From JANXSS01 sp025356535 (GTDB taxonomy: Bacteria > Pseudomonadota > Gammaproteobacteria > Burkholderiales > Burkholderiaceae_D): a DNA stretch of 23,640 nt. Within the stretch, counting starts at the first letter, position 1, and each line of letters opens with the position of its first letter. Below, in pieces: positions 14,596 through 23,364 of this stretch. A program made the translations under genes and the position numbers. The stretch spans positions 1 to 23,640 of the forward strand of contig JAYUMU010000113.1 of assembly GCA_043762325.1 (NCBI GenBank), read 5' to 3'. The notes below the pieces were generated by a model. The model was not told the DNA's origin and made no database searches. It was given only the letters and a program-made list of their open reading frames with translations.

Positions 14596-16949
14596 GCGAC
14601 ATGACCGCGGGGCCGGCTCGTCTGCCTTGGGATGACCAGCCTTACAGCATCAAGCGGTTTGGCATCAGCGTCACCAACTGCGACAGCGAACCGGTTCAGA
14701 CACCGGGATGCATCGAAAGCCATGGCGCGCTGCTGGTGCTGCGCAGTAGCGACCTGACGGTCCTGCAGGCCAGCGAAAATACGCAACCGATACTCGGCAT
14801 TGCGCCGCAGGCGCTGCTTGGTTGCTCGGTTGCGATGGTGCTCGGGGAAGCCGGCGCCAGCCACCTTTCGGTATTTCTCGCCAAGGAATCGGTCGACTGC
14901 AATCCCCTGTACCTGCTCACGCACCCCGGCCAGGCCGACAGCGAGCCGCTCGACGTGACGGTCCACACGATCGACGGCGTGGTCATCGTCGAATTCGAAA
15001 CCACGTCGCGCACGGGAGGCTACGAACCCGACTACTACGCTCTGATCAAGCACAGTGTCGCCCGCCTGCAGAAAGTGACGACGTTGCAGGCGCTGGGCGA
15101 TGCCGTCACCCACGAAATCCGCGCCCTGACCGGCCTCGACCGGGTCATGGTCTACAAGTTTCACGAAGGCGGCCACGGCGAAGTGGTGGCCGAGAGCCGG
15201 CGCGAAGACCTGCCGACCTGGCTCGGCCTGCATTATCCGGCGCATGACATTCCGGAGCCGGCGCGGGAAATCTTCCGGCAGGTATGGATCCGGACCCTGC
15301 GCGACGTCGGCGCGCCGCTGGCCGAAATGGTGCCGCTGGTGCATCCGGAAACCGGCAATGCGCTGACCATGACCTATTGCGCGCTGCGCGGCGCCTCGAT
15401 CATGTACACCGAATACCTGCACAACATTCACGTCACGGCAACGCTGACGCTGGCGATCCGGCGCGGCGACAAGCTCTGGGGCCTGATCTCCTGCCATCAC
15501 TATGCCGGACCGGTGACCCTGCCCTACGGCATGCGGGCCGCCTGCGAGCTGCTGGCGCAGGTCGTCTCGCTGCAGCATGAATCGGCGGAAGACCGCGAGC
15601 ACCTGGCCTACCGGTTGCAGCTCGAAGACGTACATCAGCAGCTGATCACGCAGGCGGCGCACGAAAACGGCCTGGCGGCATTGGTCGGCGGCTCGCCAAG
15701 CCTGCTCGAGGCAATGGATGCGAGCGGCGCGGCGCTGTTTCATGACGAGCGCTGGTGGTGCGTCGGCGACACGCCGGTCAAAGCTGAACTCGATGGCCTG
15801 CGCCGCTGGCTTGCCACCCCCGCCGAATTTGCCGCCGCCGCCCGCCCGGTGCTTGCAACCGATGCGCTGTCGACGCTCTATCCGGCCGCTGCAGCGTTTT
15901 CCGGCATCGCCAGCGGCTTGCTGGCAATTCCCCTGTCGCGCAACTGGCGCAACCTGATCCTCTGGTTTCGCCCGGAGATGATTCGCACCATCAACTGGGC
16001 CGGCAGTCCGCACGACAAGCCGACCGTCGTCGGCCCGCACGGACCGCGCCTGACGCCGCGCGGCAGCTTCGAACTGTTTGTCGAGTCGGTCCACCAGCGC
16101 TCCAGGCCGTGGAAACCAATCGAGATCGATGCGGCCCTGCGCTTTCGCATGCAGCTCATCGAATTCATCGTCAGCCGCGCCGAGCAGCTGGCCGAACTCA
16201 ATGCCGATCTTGCCCGCAGCAACAAGGAACTCGATTCCTTTGCCTACGTCGCCAGCCATGACCTGAAAGAGCCGCTGCGCGGCATACACAAGTATGCGCA
16301 CCAGCTCGCCGAAGAGGCCGCCAACGGCACGCCGCAGACGCGGCAGCGCCTGGCCAGCCTGATGCGCCTGACGGTGCGCATGGATGGCCTGCTCGACTCG
16401 CTGCTGCACTTCTCGCGCGTCGGCCGCGTCAGCCTGGAGTTCGAAAGCATCGACCTGAACGAAGTCATCGCCGAAGCGCTGGAAATGGTCGATGCGCGGC
16501 GCAGCGAGCGGCACACCGAAATCATCATGCCGCGCTCCCTGCCGCAGGTGCAGGGCGACCGGGTGCGGGTGCGCGAAGTGTTCGTCAATTTGCTGTCGAA
16601 TGCGCTCAAGTACAGCGACGCCGAAACCGTGCGCATTGCCATCGGCTACCATGCCCCCGGCGAGATCGCGCCGCACCCCGGCTGGCCGGCCGGCGTGACG
16701 CAGCAGGTCATCTACTATGTGGGCGACAACGGCATCGGCATCCAGGCAATCCACGTCGAGCAGGTATTCAAGATGTTCAAGCGACTGCATGGCCGCAACG
16801 AGTACGGCGGCGGCAGCGGCGCCGGCCTGACGATCGTCAAGAAACTCGTCGAGCGGCATGGCGGCACGATCTGGTTCGATACCATGCCGGGCCAGGGCAC
16901 CACTTTTTATTTCACCCTGACGCCGCACGGCCTGGCTGCAGATGTTTAA
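14592..16949 (+). CDS. bphP: Bacteriophytochrome histidine kinase
   Basis: A 785-residue red/far-red photoreceptor kinase with order PAS-GAF-PHY-HisKA-HATPase. The biliverdin-binding Cys is C30 in TNCDSEP, followed by GCIESHGALL. GAF carries the PAHDIPEPAR block with D219, the chromophore-contacting Asp. The PHY tongue motif PRGSF is present. HisKA has H556 in ASHDLKEPL. ATP-binding boxes are NLLSNALKYSD, GDNGIGI and GAGLTIVKKL. It has no receiver domain of its own. The next gene, overlapping its stop, is an Rcp1-like regulator, the classical partner. I chose ATG 14592 over an upstream in-frame start at 14565 because MSDM begins the normal N-terminal extension; the SD is weak at both. All key residues are intact. 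Confidence 0.96.
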   Translation: MSDMTAGPARLPWDDQPYSIKRFGISVTNCDSEPVQTPGCIESHGALLVLRSSDLTVLQASENTQPILGIAPQALLGCSVAMVLGEAGASHLSVFLAKESVDCNPLYLLTHPGQADSEPLDVTVHTIDGVVIVEFETTSRTGGYEPDYYALIKHSVARLQKVTTLQALGDAVTHEIRALTGLDRVMVYKFHEGGHGEVVAESRREDLPTWLGLHYPAHDIPEPAREIFRQVWIRTLRDVGAPLAEMVPLVHPETGNALTMTYCALRGASIMYTEYLHNIHVTATLTLAIRRGDKLWGLISCHHYAGPVTLPYGMRAACELLAQVVSLQHESAEDREHLAYRLQLEDVHQQLITQAAHENGLAALVGGSPSLLEAMDASGAALFHDERWWCVGDTPVKAELDGLRRWLATPAEFAAAARPVLATDALSTLYPAAAAFSGIASGLLAIPLSRNWRNLILWFRPEMIRTINWAGSPHDKPTVVGPHGPRLTPRGSFELFVESVHQRSRPWKPIEIDAALRFRMQLIEFIVSRAEQLAELNADLARSNKELDSFAYVASHDLKEPLRGIHKYAHQLAEEAANGTPQTRQRLASLMRLTVRMDGLLDSLLHFSRVGRVSLEFESIDLNEVIAEALEMVDARRSERHTEIIMPRSLPQVQGDRVRVREVFVNLLSNALKYSDAETVRIAIGYHAPGEIAPHPGWPAGVTQQVIYYVGDNGIGIQAIHVEQVFKMFKRLHGRNEYGGGSGAGLTIVKKLVERHGGTIWFDTMPGQGTTFYFTLTPHGLAADV

Positions 16950-17382
16950 GTTGCCCACGTCCCTGCGTCTGGTGCTCGTCGAAGATTCCGACGAGGACGC
17001 CGATACCGTTACCCAGGCACTGAAGCGTTCCGGCATACCCGTCGAGCTGCAATGGGTGACCTCGGGCGACGCCTGCATGGCGCTGCTGGCGCCCGGCGCC
17101 CGCCATCCGGTCATGGTGCTGCTGGACCTGAACACGCCCGGCATCGACGGGCGCGAGACGCTCAAGCTGATCAAGGCCAGCGCCGGCCTGAAGGCGATAC
17201 CGGTGGTGATCCTGAGCACCTCGGCCAGCGCCTACGACCGGGATTACTGCTACAGCGCCGGCGCCAATGCCTATCACGTCAAGCCGGTGCGTTACCCGGA
17301 TCATCTGCAGTTGGTCGAAACCATGCTGCACTACTGGTTCGGCCAGGTGGCGCTGCCGACGACCATGGCGGGCAAATGCTGA
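16942..17382 (+). CDS. Single-domain response regulator (Rcp1-like)
   Basis: A 146-residue CheY-like receiver with no output domain. It has the acidic pocket E14-D15, phospho-acceptor D62 (VLLDLNTPGIDG), the switch Ser/Thr in ILSTSAS, and the conserved Lys in HVKPVRYPDHL. The LNTPGxDGRE pattern and position match Rcp1, the regulator phosphorylated by Cph1-type phytochromes. Its ATG lies inside the last codons of the phytochrome gene, so it is co-translated. It should pass phosphate on or act by protein contact. Confidence 0.93.
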   Translation: MFKLPTSLRLVLVEDSDEDADTVTQALKRSGIPVELQWVTSGDACMALLAPGARHPVMVLLDLNTPGIDGRETLKLIKASAGLKAIPVVILSTSASAYDRDYCYSAGANAYHVKPVRYPDHLQLVETMLHYWFGQVALPTTMAGKC

Positions 17383-19790
17383 ACCGGGCCACCTGGCGCA
17401 TCCTGATCGTCGACGACAGTGACGACGATCGCGCCGACATCCGCCGCATGCTGCTCACCGGCTCGGAGGCGCGCTTCGTCTTCAGCCAGGCCGTGCTTGG
17501 CAGGGCCGGTGTCGACGCCGTCCTGCGCGATGCCGACAAGATGCCGGACTGCGTGGTGCTCGACTACCACCTGCCGGACATGGATGCCCGCGCAGTGCTG
17601 GAAGCCCTGCAGGATGAGGATGGCGTTGCCGTCTGCCCGATCGTGGTGCTCACCGGCGCGGCCGACCCGGTGCTCGGCCACGAGGTGCTGCGCGCCGGCG
17701 CCCAGGATTTCATCGGCAAGGACTGGCTGACCGGCAAGGGCCTGGTGCGCGCCATCGAAAACGCCACCGAACGCTGGACCATGGCGCGCGAACTCAAGAA
17801 GCGCGAGCACGCGCTGGTGCAACGCGAGCGCGAACTGCGTTCGCTGGCCGACAATACGCCGGACATCCTGACGCGCTTCGACTGTGCAAACCGCTATGTG
17901 TTCGTCAATGCGGCAATCGAGCGCCAGACCGGCAAGCCAGCCGCCCACTTCATCGGCAGGACGAGCCTGGAAGCGGGCATGCCGCCGGCGCTGTGCACGA
18001 TGCTCGAAGCAGCGCTGCGGCAGGTGTTTGCCGATGGCCAGCCGCATGCGATCGCCTTCCATTTTGATGGCAGCAGCGGGCGCAGTCATTACACCACGCG
18101 CCTGGTGCCGGAACGCGATGACAATGGCGAGATCGCCTTCGTGCTGGGCGTCACGCACGACGTCAGCGATATCCGGCGCGCGGAAATCACCGAGCGGGAA
18201 AGTGCCCAGCGCCTGCAGATGGCGCTCGCCGCCGGCCAGGCCGGCGCCTGGGCATGGGACATCCGCGCCGATGTCCTGATCTGGTCGCCGGAGAATTTCG
18301 CACTGTTCGGCCGCGACCCGTCGCTTGGCCAGCCACTGCGGGCCGAGCATGACCTGAGCGTGCATCCGGACGACCGCAGCGGCCTGCAGGCAGCCATCGA
18401 TGCGGCGCTGACGCGCCATGCACCCGAACTGCGCAGCGAATTCCGGGTGCTGCATCCGCTGCTCGGCATGCGCTGGCTGCAAAGCCTGGGCAAGGTCGAT
18501 TTCGGCGCCGGCGGCGAGCCCTTGCGCATGGTCGGCATCAATCTCGACATCACCGACCGCAAGCGGCTCGAACATGCGCTGCGGGTGGAAGACCGGCGCA
18601 AGGACGAGTTTCTGGCGACACTGGCCCACGAGTTGCGCAATCCCCTGGCCGCACTCTCGTCGGGCCTGGAAATCCTGCAGCAGGCGCCCGACGGCGCTGC
18701 CGGCACCGGCGGCGTGCGCGACATGATGGCGCGCCAGTTCCGCCACATGGTACGCATGGTCGACGACCTGCTCGATGTCTCGCGCATCAGCAGCGGCAAG
18801 ATCGAATTGAAGCGCAGCCGCATCGCCGTGCAAACCGTCGTCAACCATGCCCTGGAGGCGAGCAACCTGCTCATCAAGGCGGGCGGACACCGGTTGGACA
18901 TCCAGATGGATGCCGCGCCGGTCTGGGTCGACGGCGACCTGACCCGGCTGGCGCAGGTGCTCGGCAACCTGCTTGGCAATGCGGCAAAGTACACGCCCGA
19001 CGGCGGTGCGATCTCGCTTTCCGTGCAGGTCGAAGACGCGCAGGCGGTGATCCGCGTGCGCGACAATGGCGCCGGCATTCCGGCCGACATGCTCGCGGCG
19101 GTATTCGACATGTTTACCCAGGTCGACGACATGCTCCATCGGGCCAGGGGCGGACTCGGAATCGGACTTTCGCTGGTAAGCAAGCTGCTGGCAATGCATG
19201 GCGGCAGCATCGTCGGCGAGAGCAGCGGGCTCGGCCATGGCAGCACCTTCACGGTACGGCTGCCGCTGGCCGCGCCTGTCAATGCCGCGGCGCCTGCCAC
19301 GGACGGCGACAGGGCGGGCAGCGAAGCGGTCGGCCCGGGCATGCACGGCATGGATCACGCGCCGACCATGGCCGGTCCCATGCCGGCATGGCGCATCCTG
19401 GTCGTTGACGACAACGTCGATGCAGCCGAAGCGATGGCAATGCTGCTGCAGATGAACGGTTGCGAGACGCTGACGGTGCATGACGGCGGCGCGGCACTTG
19501 CGACCTTGCCGTTATTTCGTCCGCATGCAACCCTGCTCGACATCGGCCTGCCCGACATGGACGGCTATGAAGTGGCGCGCCGTATCCGCATGGATGGTCC
19601 GCTCGAAGGCGCGCTGCTCATTGCGCTGACCGGGCGTGGCACGCCGGAAGACAAGCGGCGTGCCATGCAGGCCGGATTCGATTTCCACCTGACCAAGCCG
19701 GTAGAGCTGCAGGCGATCCAGGCCTTGCTAGAACGGGCATTGAGGACGCCGGCAGCGGCAATTGCCAGGCTGCCGGCTACGGCCTTGTAA
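17376..19790 (+). CDS. Hybrid sensor histidine kinase, REC-PAS-PAS-HisKA-HATPase-REC
   Basis: An 804-residue cytoplasmic hybrid kinase with receivers at both ends. REC1 (1-~125) has the phospho-site D63 in VVLDYHLPD. PAS1 is at ~150-265 (SLADNTPDILTRFD) and PAS2 of PAS_3 type at ~275-390 (HPDDRSGLQAAID, RMVGINLDITDRK). HisKA has H418 in LAHELRNPL. The ATP site has NLLGNAAKYTPDGG, RDNGAGIP and GLGIGLSLV. The C-terminal REC has D722 in LLDIGLPDMDGYE. ATG 17376 overlaps the regulator stop by 7 nt. I reject a longer frame from 17052 because its first 108 codons only mirror the regulator gene. The operon suggests a phosphorelay from phytochrome through the regulator, with this kinase integrating a second signal. 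Confidence 0.94.
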   Translation: MLNRATWRILIVDDSDDDRADIRRMLLTGSEARFVFSQAVLGRAGVDAVLRDADKMPDCVVLDYHLPDMDARAVLEALQDEDGVAVCPIVVLTGAADPVLGHEVLRAGAQDFIGKDWLTGKGLVRAIENATERWTMARELKKREHALVQRERELRSLADNTPDILTRFDCANRYVFVNAAIERQTGKPAAHFIGRTSLEAGMPPALCTMLEAALRQVFADGQPHAIAFHFDGSSGRSHYTTRLVPERDDNGEIAFVLGVTHDVSDIRRAEITERESAQRLQMALAAGQAGAWAWDIRADVLIWSPENFALFGRDPSLGQPLRAEHDLSVHPDDRSGLQAAIDAALTRHAPELRSEFRVLHPLLGMRWLQSLGKVDFGAGGEPLRMVGINLDITDRKRLEHALRVEDRRKDEFLATLAHELRNPLAALSSGLEILQQAPDGAAGTGGVRDMMARQFRHMVRMVDDLLDVSRISSGKIELKRSRIAVQTVVNHALEASNLLIKAGGHRLDIQMDAAPVWVDGDLTRLAQVLGNLLGNAAKYTPDGGAISLSVQVEDAQAVIRVRDNGAGIPADMLAAVFDMFTQVDDMLHRARGGLGIGLSLVSKLLAMHGGSIVGESSGLGHGSTFTVRLPLAAPVNAAAPATDGDRAGSEAVGPGMHGMDHAPTMAGPMPAWRILVVDDNVDAAEAMAMLLQMNGCETLTVHDGGAALATLPLFRPHATLLDIGLPDMDGYEVARRIRMDGPLEGALLIALTGRGTPEDKRRAMQAGFDFHLTKPVELQAIQALLERALRTPAAAIARLPATAL

Positions 19791-19866
19791 TGGCAGGGAC
19801 GCCGCCAGGGCACCAGGCCAGTGGCTGGTTGTGCACGGCCACACCGGTTCGACGCAGCCAGAGCGA

Positions 19867-20016
19867 TCAAGGCAGGGGACGTTCGCGTTTGCGTTTTTGC
19901 GCCTGCTGCCGTGCCACCAGCCGGCGCGAATACAGCACGTAGCCACCGATGATCGCCACGATCATCAGGAACGCCACGACAAGACCGGTATCGATAATCA
20001 GGTACGTGGAGTCCAT
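19867..20016 (-). CDS. Small single-pass membrane protein (49 aa)
   Basis: From ATG 20016, a short polar start (MDSTYLIIDTG) leads into one membrane helix (LVVAFLMIVAIIGGYVLYS, residues ~12-30). A strongly basic tail (RRLVARQQAQKRKRERPLP) should face the cytoplasm. The codon use resembles neighbouring genes. There is no clear SD, and an AT-rich stretch lies upstream. It is not recognised. Its position between the hybrid kinase (convergent) and the c-di-GMP gene suggests an independent unit. Confidence 0.5.
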   Translation of the reverse strand: MDSTYLIIDTGLVVAFLMIVAIIGGYVLYSRRLVARQQAQKRKRERPLP

Positions 20017-20434
20017 GGTTTTATAGCGCTTTATATTGTTTTAAAGTAATTTTTTTAGGTTACATTCATTCGGCCGGGATTTCAAGCAATCATTTCGATA
20101 TGACAACCTATTGCCATCAAATGGGGCAGCCGGCGGCGGACGGCTGGAACCGCAAGGCCGACGCATTGTGCTGCGGAAAAATGATGCCATCCGTTCTGCC
20201 AGCATAACCAATGTGCGAGGATGAAAACAAGCTGCCTCCCATACGACCCGCAGCAGCAGATGCTGCTTCCTCATGTATTGCAGGAATGGCTGCCACGATC
20301 CGGAGCTCGACATTCCGGCCACACTGACCCGCCGCGAGGATCGCCCTGCCGTCATCTCTGCTGCCCGGGCACGGCCGGAAGCGCGGCAGCACCAGGCAGA
20401 CATCGGGCGCGGGCGCAGTGCAGCGTAGTGCAAT
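20017..20434. other. 418-bp gap with no supported gene
   Basis: AT-rich near 20020-20060 (probable promoter of the 49-aa gene, with no clear boxes) and GC-rich afterwards. Open frames here lack protein-like composition. No RNA gene or terminator with a T tract was seen. Confidence 0.4.
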
Positions 20435-22987
20435 TTATTTGATTTCGGTTTCCAGTCTTTTCAACTGTTCAAGCAAGGAATCGGAGGTTCCTTTAAATGC
20501 ATCCAGCCTATTCCGGGCCTCCACGTTCAGGCCGTGCGAGCGGAGTTCAAACAACTCACCAGCGATGTCATGAAACTGGCAATGCGATTTTTTGACAGCC
20601 TGAAAAGCCGGATTCAGCCAAAGGCATGCCTGGTCTTCGGCATCCAGCCAGCGGCCGAAATGGCAATGTTGGTGATTAAGCGGCTGTATTTCAGCTTCTG
20701 CGATCAGTTCATTTGAGATGGTCCGTAATATCGAGCAGTGCTCGACGCGGGCTAATATAAGTGGAAGCACTTTAGAGCTCACGGGACCTAGATGGAGCCA
20801 AGCAGGATCAGGACACCAACTTGCGTACCACTGGGGCAATTCGTGCGCCGGCATGGGTCGTGCAATGCCAAACCCTTGCGCCAGCTCGCAACCGAGTTGC
20901 AGCAACAAGGTTCCGTGCTCGACAGTTTCCACTCCTTCAGCGATGGCCTGCCGATGAAAGGCATTGGCCAGGCTGATGATGCCCTCCAGAATCGACAGAT
21001 CATCCGGATCATTGAGCATGTTCTGTACGAAACTCTGATCGATTTTGATCTGACTCACCGACAGGCGTTTCAAATAAGTCAGGGAGGAATAACCCGTCCC
21101 AAAATCATCGAGCGTAAATAACAAACCAAGTTTGCGACATTGATCGATGACGTGGGATACCCAGATCAGGTCTTCCAACGCGCTGGTCTCCAGCAGTTCC
21201 AATTCCAGATCACCGGGACTGACCTCAGCGTGCAGCGCTAACAGGCTGCGCAGGCGGCTGACAAAGTCTTCCTGCTGCAATTGGCGCGCGCTGATGTTGA
21301 CGCTCACATGCATGGACAAACCTTCTGCCTGCCAGATGCTGATCTGTGACAGTGCGCTGTCGATCACCCACTCCCCGATTTCAACGATGAGCGGATGGCT
21401 CTCGATAACCGGCAAAAACGCCTCCGGAGGAAGCAGCCCTTTGTCCGGATGTTGCCACCGAATCAGCGCTTCGGCACCGACGACCTCCCCGGTCCGCATG
21501 TTCACCTTGGGTTGATAATAGAGAACGAATTCATTCTCGATCAGGGCGCGCTGAATGCGCTCCAGGCTTTCGTGATGGCCGCGCACGCAGCGGTCCACAT
21601 CAGCGTCGAAGACATGGTAACGGTTCTTTCCGGCCTGCTTTGCCTGGTACATGGCTTGATCGGCCTGGCGGATGAGCTGGTCGGCACCGATTTCTTCGGC
21701 CTGCGGATAAAAGGTGATACCAAGGCTGGCGGAAACCTGGATCAAATGGTCTCCTATTTGCACAGGATTGGCCGCAGCACTGAGTAGCCGGGTAATGGTT
21801 GTCTCGCAGGCTGCGTGGGTGTCGCCTTCAAGGTCGAGCAGAACTGCAACGAACTCGTCGCCCCCGAGCCGGCACAAGGTATCGCCTTCACGCAGGGCCC
21901 GCTTCATTACGGTGGCCAGGGAAATGAGCAACTGGTCGCCCGTTTCATGCCCGTAAGTATCGTTCACGCTTTTGAACTGATCAAGGTCAAGAAACACCAC
22001 TGCAAGATGTTGCCAGCGCCGCAGCATCTGCATCATGCCGAGTTGCAGACGATCGGCCAGCAACACCCGGTTGGGCAATCTTGTGAGCGCATCGTAATGG
22101 GCCATATGCTCCAGTTCATTCTGATGCTCCTTGATTGTGGTGATGTCGGATATGAGTCCCATGAATTGCCGGATGTTGCCATTGGCATCATGCAGAGAGC
22201 TGATGTTAAGCATCACGGGATACTCTTCGCCGTTCTTGCGCTGACTCCACACCTCCCCTTCCCAGTGATGCGTCTTGACCAGCTCGCGCCACATCGCGAC
22301 AAAAAAATACTTGTCTTGACGGCTTGCGCAAAGAAAGCGTGGATTTTTACCTAAAACTTCGTTGCGGCGGTAATGGGTGATGCGGGTGAAGGCCTCATTG
22401 ACGTCAATGATCTTGCCGTTCGGAGCGGTGATTACGATCCCTTCGCGAGCATTGGTGAAGACGCTCGCCTCCAGGATCAGCCGCTCTTCCATGGTTTTTT
22501 GTATGTTAATTTTTGTCAGGTCGGTCACCACGATGAATGTGTGCTCTGTGGCGTTTCCAGAGACCTGTCGGCTCGTTGAAAGGTAGACCGGTACCGGCGC
22601 CCCTTTGCCAGCGGCGAAGTAGACTTCCATGTGGCATTTGTCGTAATGGACTGCCCGCATCAGCTCCTGGAACTGCGTCTTGCTTTGCGGCGCAACCCGC
22701 GCACTGATCGGGGTACCGATGACCTTTTCGAGCGGGAACTTGATCATCTCGGCAAAACGTCGGTTGCAATACAAGATGACGCCGTCATCGTCCAGGACAA
22801 TGGCGCCCTCGTTCATGTTCTCGATCAGCAGCCGGTAAGTATGGTCCGCCCCCCACAAGCGTAAATATCTGCTCGCCATTCGAACTCGAGACAACCAATG
22901 CATCGACCTCCCCGGTGTGGATGGCGCGCAGCGTTTCTTGCGCTTCTTCGAGCCGGGCACGAAGGTTATCGTTTTCTGCAAAAACAT
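20435..22987 (-). CDS. PAS-PAS-GGDEF-EAL protein with C-terminal CZB zinc-binding domain
   Basis: A bifunctional c-di-GMP enzyme. Residues 1-45 of this frame are out of frame with the true gene; homology starts at GADHTYRLLIENMNEG (residue 46). Two PAS domains follow (~46-165 and ~170-300). GGDEF is intact at 375-379 with an I-site RxxD five residues before it. EAL is intact (EALIRW at 506), with the TLDDFGTGYSS, IKIDQSF and AEGVET motifs. Residues ~740-830 form a CZB domain (HCSIL, C775 in QHCHFGRW, SHCQFHDIAGE), which binds zinc in DgcZ and chemoreceptors. So both synthesis and hydrolysis look possible, tuned by PAS ligands, GTP/c-di-GMP and perhaps zinc. The gene lies directly after kaiB; its N-terminal part is in another frame (22785-23015). 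Confidence 0.93.
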   Translation of the reverse strand: MFLQKTITFVPGSKKRKKRCAPSTPGRSMHWLSRVRMASRYLRLWGADHTYRLLIENMNEGAIVLDDDGVILYCNRRFAEMIKFPLEKVIGTPISARVAPQSKTQFQELMRAVHYDKCHMEVYFAAGKGAPVPVYLSTSRQVSGNATEHTFIVVTDLTKINIQKTMEERLILEASVFTNAREGIVITAPNGKIIDVNEAFTRITHYRRNEVLGKNPRFLCASRQDKYFFVAMWRELVKTHHWEGEVWSQRKNGEEYPVMLNISSLHDANGNIRQFMGLISDITTIKEHQNELEHMAHYDALTRLPNRVLLADRLQLGMMQMLRRWQHLAVVFLDLDQFKSVNDTYGHETGDQLLISLATVMKRALREGDTLCRLGGDEFVAVLLDLEGDTHAACETTITRLLSAAANPVQIGDHLIQVSASLGITFYPQAEEIGADQLIRQADQAMYQAKQAGKNRYHVFDADVDRCVRGHHESLERIQRALIENEFVLYYQPKVNMRTGEVVGAEALIRWQHPDKGLLPPEAFLPVIESHPLIVEIGEWVIDSALSQISIWQAEGLSMHVSVNISARQLQQEDFVSRLRSLLALHAEVSPGDLELELLETSALEDLIWVSHVIDQCRKLGLLFTLDDFGTGYSSLTYLKRLSVSQIKIDQSFVQNMLNDPDDLSILEGIISLANAFHRQAIAEGVETVEHGTLLLQLGCELAQGFGIARPMPAHELPQWYASWCPDPAWLHLGPVSSKVLPLILARVEHCSILRTISNELIAEAEIQPLNHQHCHFGRWLDAEDQACLWLNPAFQAVKKSHCQFHDIAGELFELRSHGLNVEARNRLDAFKGTSDSLLEQLKRLETEIK

Positions 22988-23015
22988 CGTTAAGGGTGGT
23001 AATTTTCTTTGGCAT
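22785..23015 (-). CDS. N-terminal part of the PAS-GGDEF-EAL gene, before a frameshift
   Basis: The frame from ATG 23015 (MPKKITTLNDVF) reads a coiled-coil start (ENDNLRARLEEAQETLRAIH) and then TGEVDALVVSSSNGEQIFTLV. This is the standard beginning of PAS sensor proteins that continue GADHTYRLLIENMNEG. That continuation is one frame away. The switch point is a run of six C on the + strand (22849-22854, six G in the gene). Removing one base joins the two frames perfectly. It overlaps the kaiB end by 26 nt, so kaiB and this gene are co-transcribed. Confidence 0.85.
   Translation of the reverse strand: MPKKITTLNDVFAENDNLRARLEEAQETLRAIHTGEVDALVVSSSNGEQIFTLVGGGPYLPAADREHERGRHCPGR
22849..22854 (-). 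other. Homopolymer frameshift site in the c-di-GMP gene
   Basis: Six consecutive G in the coding strand. Five would give IFTLVGADHTYR in a single frame. It may be a sequencing or assembly indel, a fixed mutation, or a phase-variable or slippery tract. Confidence 0.7.
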
Positions 23016-23355
23016 GAGGGTTTTTACGCAAATCAAGCCCTACCAGTACACGTTCCGTACTCGACATGTCACCGATGATGCGCCGCAGTGGCAGAGGCAA
23101 TTTTCTTATCAGCGTCGGTACTGCGACGATTTTTTCGCCGGCAGCAAGTTGCGGCTGTTGATAAATATCGATAACTTTCAACTCATAACGACCTTGCAGA
23201 TACTCCTCGCAGATATTTTTTATGTTGGCGATTGCCCGCACGGATTGCGGCGACGTTCCCGTAACGTATAACATCAGGACGTAGCGTTTTTGTTGCTTAG
23301 TAAACGACAGGTTTTCAAACGTTGGAGTCGAATCGTGCAGCGCTTTCTTGGGCAT
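22990..23355 (-). CDS. kaiB: KaiB-family protein (intact copy)
   Basis: A 121-residue KaiB. After a ~22-residue extension the thioredoxin-like fold is complete: KRYVLMLYVTGTSPQSVRAI, YELKVIDIYQQPQLA, KIVAVPTLIRKLPLPLRRIIGDMSSTERVLVGLDL. KaiB binds the KaiC CI ring in cyanobacteria. In other bacteria KaiB-like pairs accompany KaiC-like ATPases and sensor kinases and are linked to timing or stress. Its ATG is 9 nt after the stop of the truncated kaiB, with AGGAAA as SD. It overlaps the PAS gene downstream. Confidence 0.93.
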   Translation of the reverse strand: MPKKALHDSTPTFENLSFTKQQKRYVLMLYVTGTSPQSVRAIANIKNICEEYLQGRYELKVIDIYQQPQLAAGEKIVAVPTLIRKLPLPLRRIIGDMSSTERVLVGLDLRKNPHAKENYHP

Positions 23356-23364
23356 GAAAATTTC

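Noticed and set aside
14553..17219. 888-codon open frame on the minus strand opposite the phytochrome and regulator genes
   Set aside because: It mirrors strong sense genes with complete motifs; its Arg/Ala/His/Gln-rich composition is typical of antisense frames in high-GC DNA.
17052..17375. Upstream extension of the hybrid kinase to 17052
   Set aside because: These codons overlap the response regulator in another frame and are Arg/Gly/Ala-rich; ATG 17376 gives a normal receiver start.
17331..19481. 716-codon minus-strand frame opposite the hybrid kinase
   Set aside because: Codon-bias shadow of a clearly real gene; no domain pattern.
11151..23355. True cyanobacterial-type kaiABC clock
   Set aside because: No kaiA, KaiC-like protein without the phosphorylation pair, and several genes broken.
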